From contig NZ_JBEJGX010000003.1 of assembly GCF_040253635.1 (NCBI RefSeq), positions 8,643,501-8,707,500 of the forward strand: DNA of 64,000 bases, read 5' to 3'. The stretch's first letter is position 1, and every line of letters begins with the position of its first letter. The notes beneath the pieces are model-generated. The model was not told the origin of the DNA. It worked only from the letters and a program-made list of their open reading frames with translations, and made no database searches. The translations under genes and the position numbers were made by a program. The stretch comes from Streptomyces sp. Edi2. Its GTDB lineage: Bacteria > Actinomycetota > Actinomycetes > Streptomycetales > Streptomycetaceae. Of the stretch, positions 63,580-64,000 are shown piece after piece.

Positions 63580-64000
63580 ATGCCCGTGAGCCCTCGACGC
63601 CGGTCCATCCGGACCACCGTGACCGTGAGCGTGTCCGCGCTCGCCGCCCTGTCCGCCGCCCTGCTCGGCACGCTCTCCGCCGACCCGGCGCACGCCGACG
63701 AACCGCCGGCCGCCGACCAGGGCCTGCTGCTGACGGTGTCCGGGGCCGGCAACACGTGGAGCCGGGGCGTCCGGCTCACCTGCCCGGACATCCACGGCAG
63801 ACACCCGCACGCGGCCGCCGCCTGCGACGCGCTGACCTGGGCGCGCGGGAACCTGGACGCACTGCCCGGCCACCCGCAGGCCTGCACCAGGGAGTACGAC
63901 CCGATGACCGCCTCCGCGATCGGCACCTGGCACGGCGTCCCGGTGAACTGGCACAAGGCCTTTCCCAACGCCTGCACCATGGACGCCGCGACCGGGCCGC
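63580..64000 (+). CDS. Subtilisin-inhibitor-like (SSI) secreted protein, 3' end beyond window
   Basis: The protein starts at ATG 63580, behind CCAGGAGA; 140 residues are visible. A signal peptide (TVTVSVSALAALSAALLGTL, SADPAHA) precedes the SSI domain. Cysteines lie at 68, 82, 102 and 132 in the SSI pattern (RLTCPD, AACDALT, ACTREYDPM, NACTMD). HPHAAAACDAL and ASAIGTWHGVPV are typical. The reactive-site loop CTREYDP would place Arg at P1, which predicts inhibition of trypsin-like rather than subtilisin-like proteases; this is inference. The C-terminus is cut by the window edge. Confidence 0.88.
   Translation, partial: MPVSPRRRSIRTTVTVSVSALAALSAALLGTLSADPAHADEPPAADQGLLLTVSGAGNTWSRGVRLTCPDIHGRHPHAAAACDALTWARGNLDALPGHPQACTREYDPMTASAIGTWHGVPVNWHKAFPNACTMDAATGP

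Overview
The base composition (high GC, strong third-position bias, many GTG starts, GGAGG ribosome binding sites) and the gene families (Rv1733c-like, DUF3040, DUF6343, Roadblock/LC7 proteins, SSI-type inhibitor, ISAzo13/IS110/IS5 elements) point to a Streptomyces or close relative. The window runs from a mobile, decaying accessory region on the left (about 1-47 kb) into an orderly core-like region on the right (about 47-64 kb). The right part carries ureABCFGD beside a secreted tripeptidyl aminopeptidase, which recalls a conserved Streptomyces neighbourhood (recalled, not searched).

Region 1-11 kb is a stress and carbon-metabolism set: partial transaldolase, truncated Rv1733c-like membrane protein, FAD reductase, beta-carbonic anhydrase, membrane SpoIIE-type phosphatase, universal stress protein, GH15 glycosidase, a small membrane protein, DUF3040, a broken DUF488 gene, and a membrane-anchored glutamate-synthase-like protein with a 3Fe-4S cysteine set. 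Region 11-23 kb is an insertion-sequence graveyard (an intact DDE transposase gene, IS110, a frameshifted IS5, an intact ISAzo13 with perfect 14-bp ends). It surrounds a 709-aa protein whose N-terminal half carries the conserved blocks of Bacillus Cry delta-endotoxins. This is the most striking gene of the window.

Region 23-36 kb is metabolic. It holds a glucuronide operon (cytidylate-kinase-like gene, beta-glucuronidase, GPH symporter), divergent from a glucose-6-phosphate dehydrogenase homologue with an altered substrate motif. It also holds a FUSC transporter, an SMP-30 lactonase, gluconokinase and a zinc glucose dehydrogenase. The last three could carry glucose to 6-phosphogluconate without hexokinase. 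A translationally coupled folE plus RibD-reductase pair follows.

Region 36-41.8 kb is a mosaic of duplicated and truncated genes. A DUF488/VOC/membrane-protein module is present twice, and a third, diverged version lies at 6-9 kb. A cNMP-binding protein is fused by deletion to a relic of a [NiFe]-hydrogenase large subunit. Fragments of GH15, CBS, GAPDH and a cation/proton antiporter follow, the last cut by an IS5/IS427 element with a TA duplication.

Region 41.8-47 kb holds poorly characterised genes (coiled-coil proteins, hemerythrin, sigma-like protein, a membrane protein that looks less GC-rich). From 47 kb the order is an orphan Phd antitoxin, a secreted M28 peptidase, the urease operon (with a 1-base frameshift in ureF), four Roadblock-associated genes, a tripeptidyl aminopeptidase, a PARG-like protein, an epimerase, an acyltransferase, a DJ-1/PfpI protein, a secreted protein, and the start of a subtilisin-inhibitor gene at the right edge. 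I saw no rRNA, tRNA or CRISPR array.
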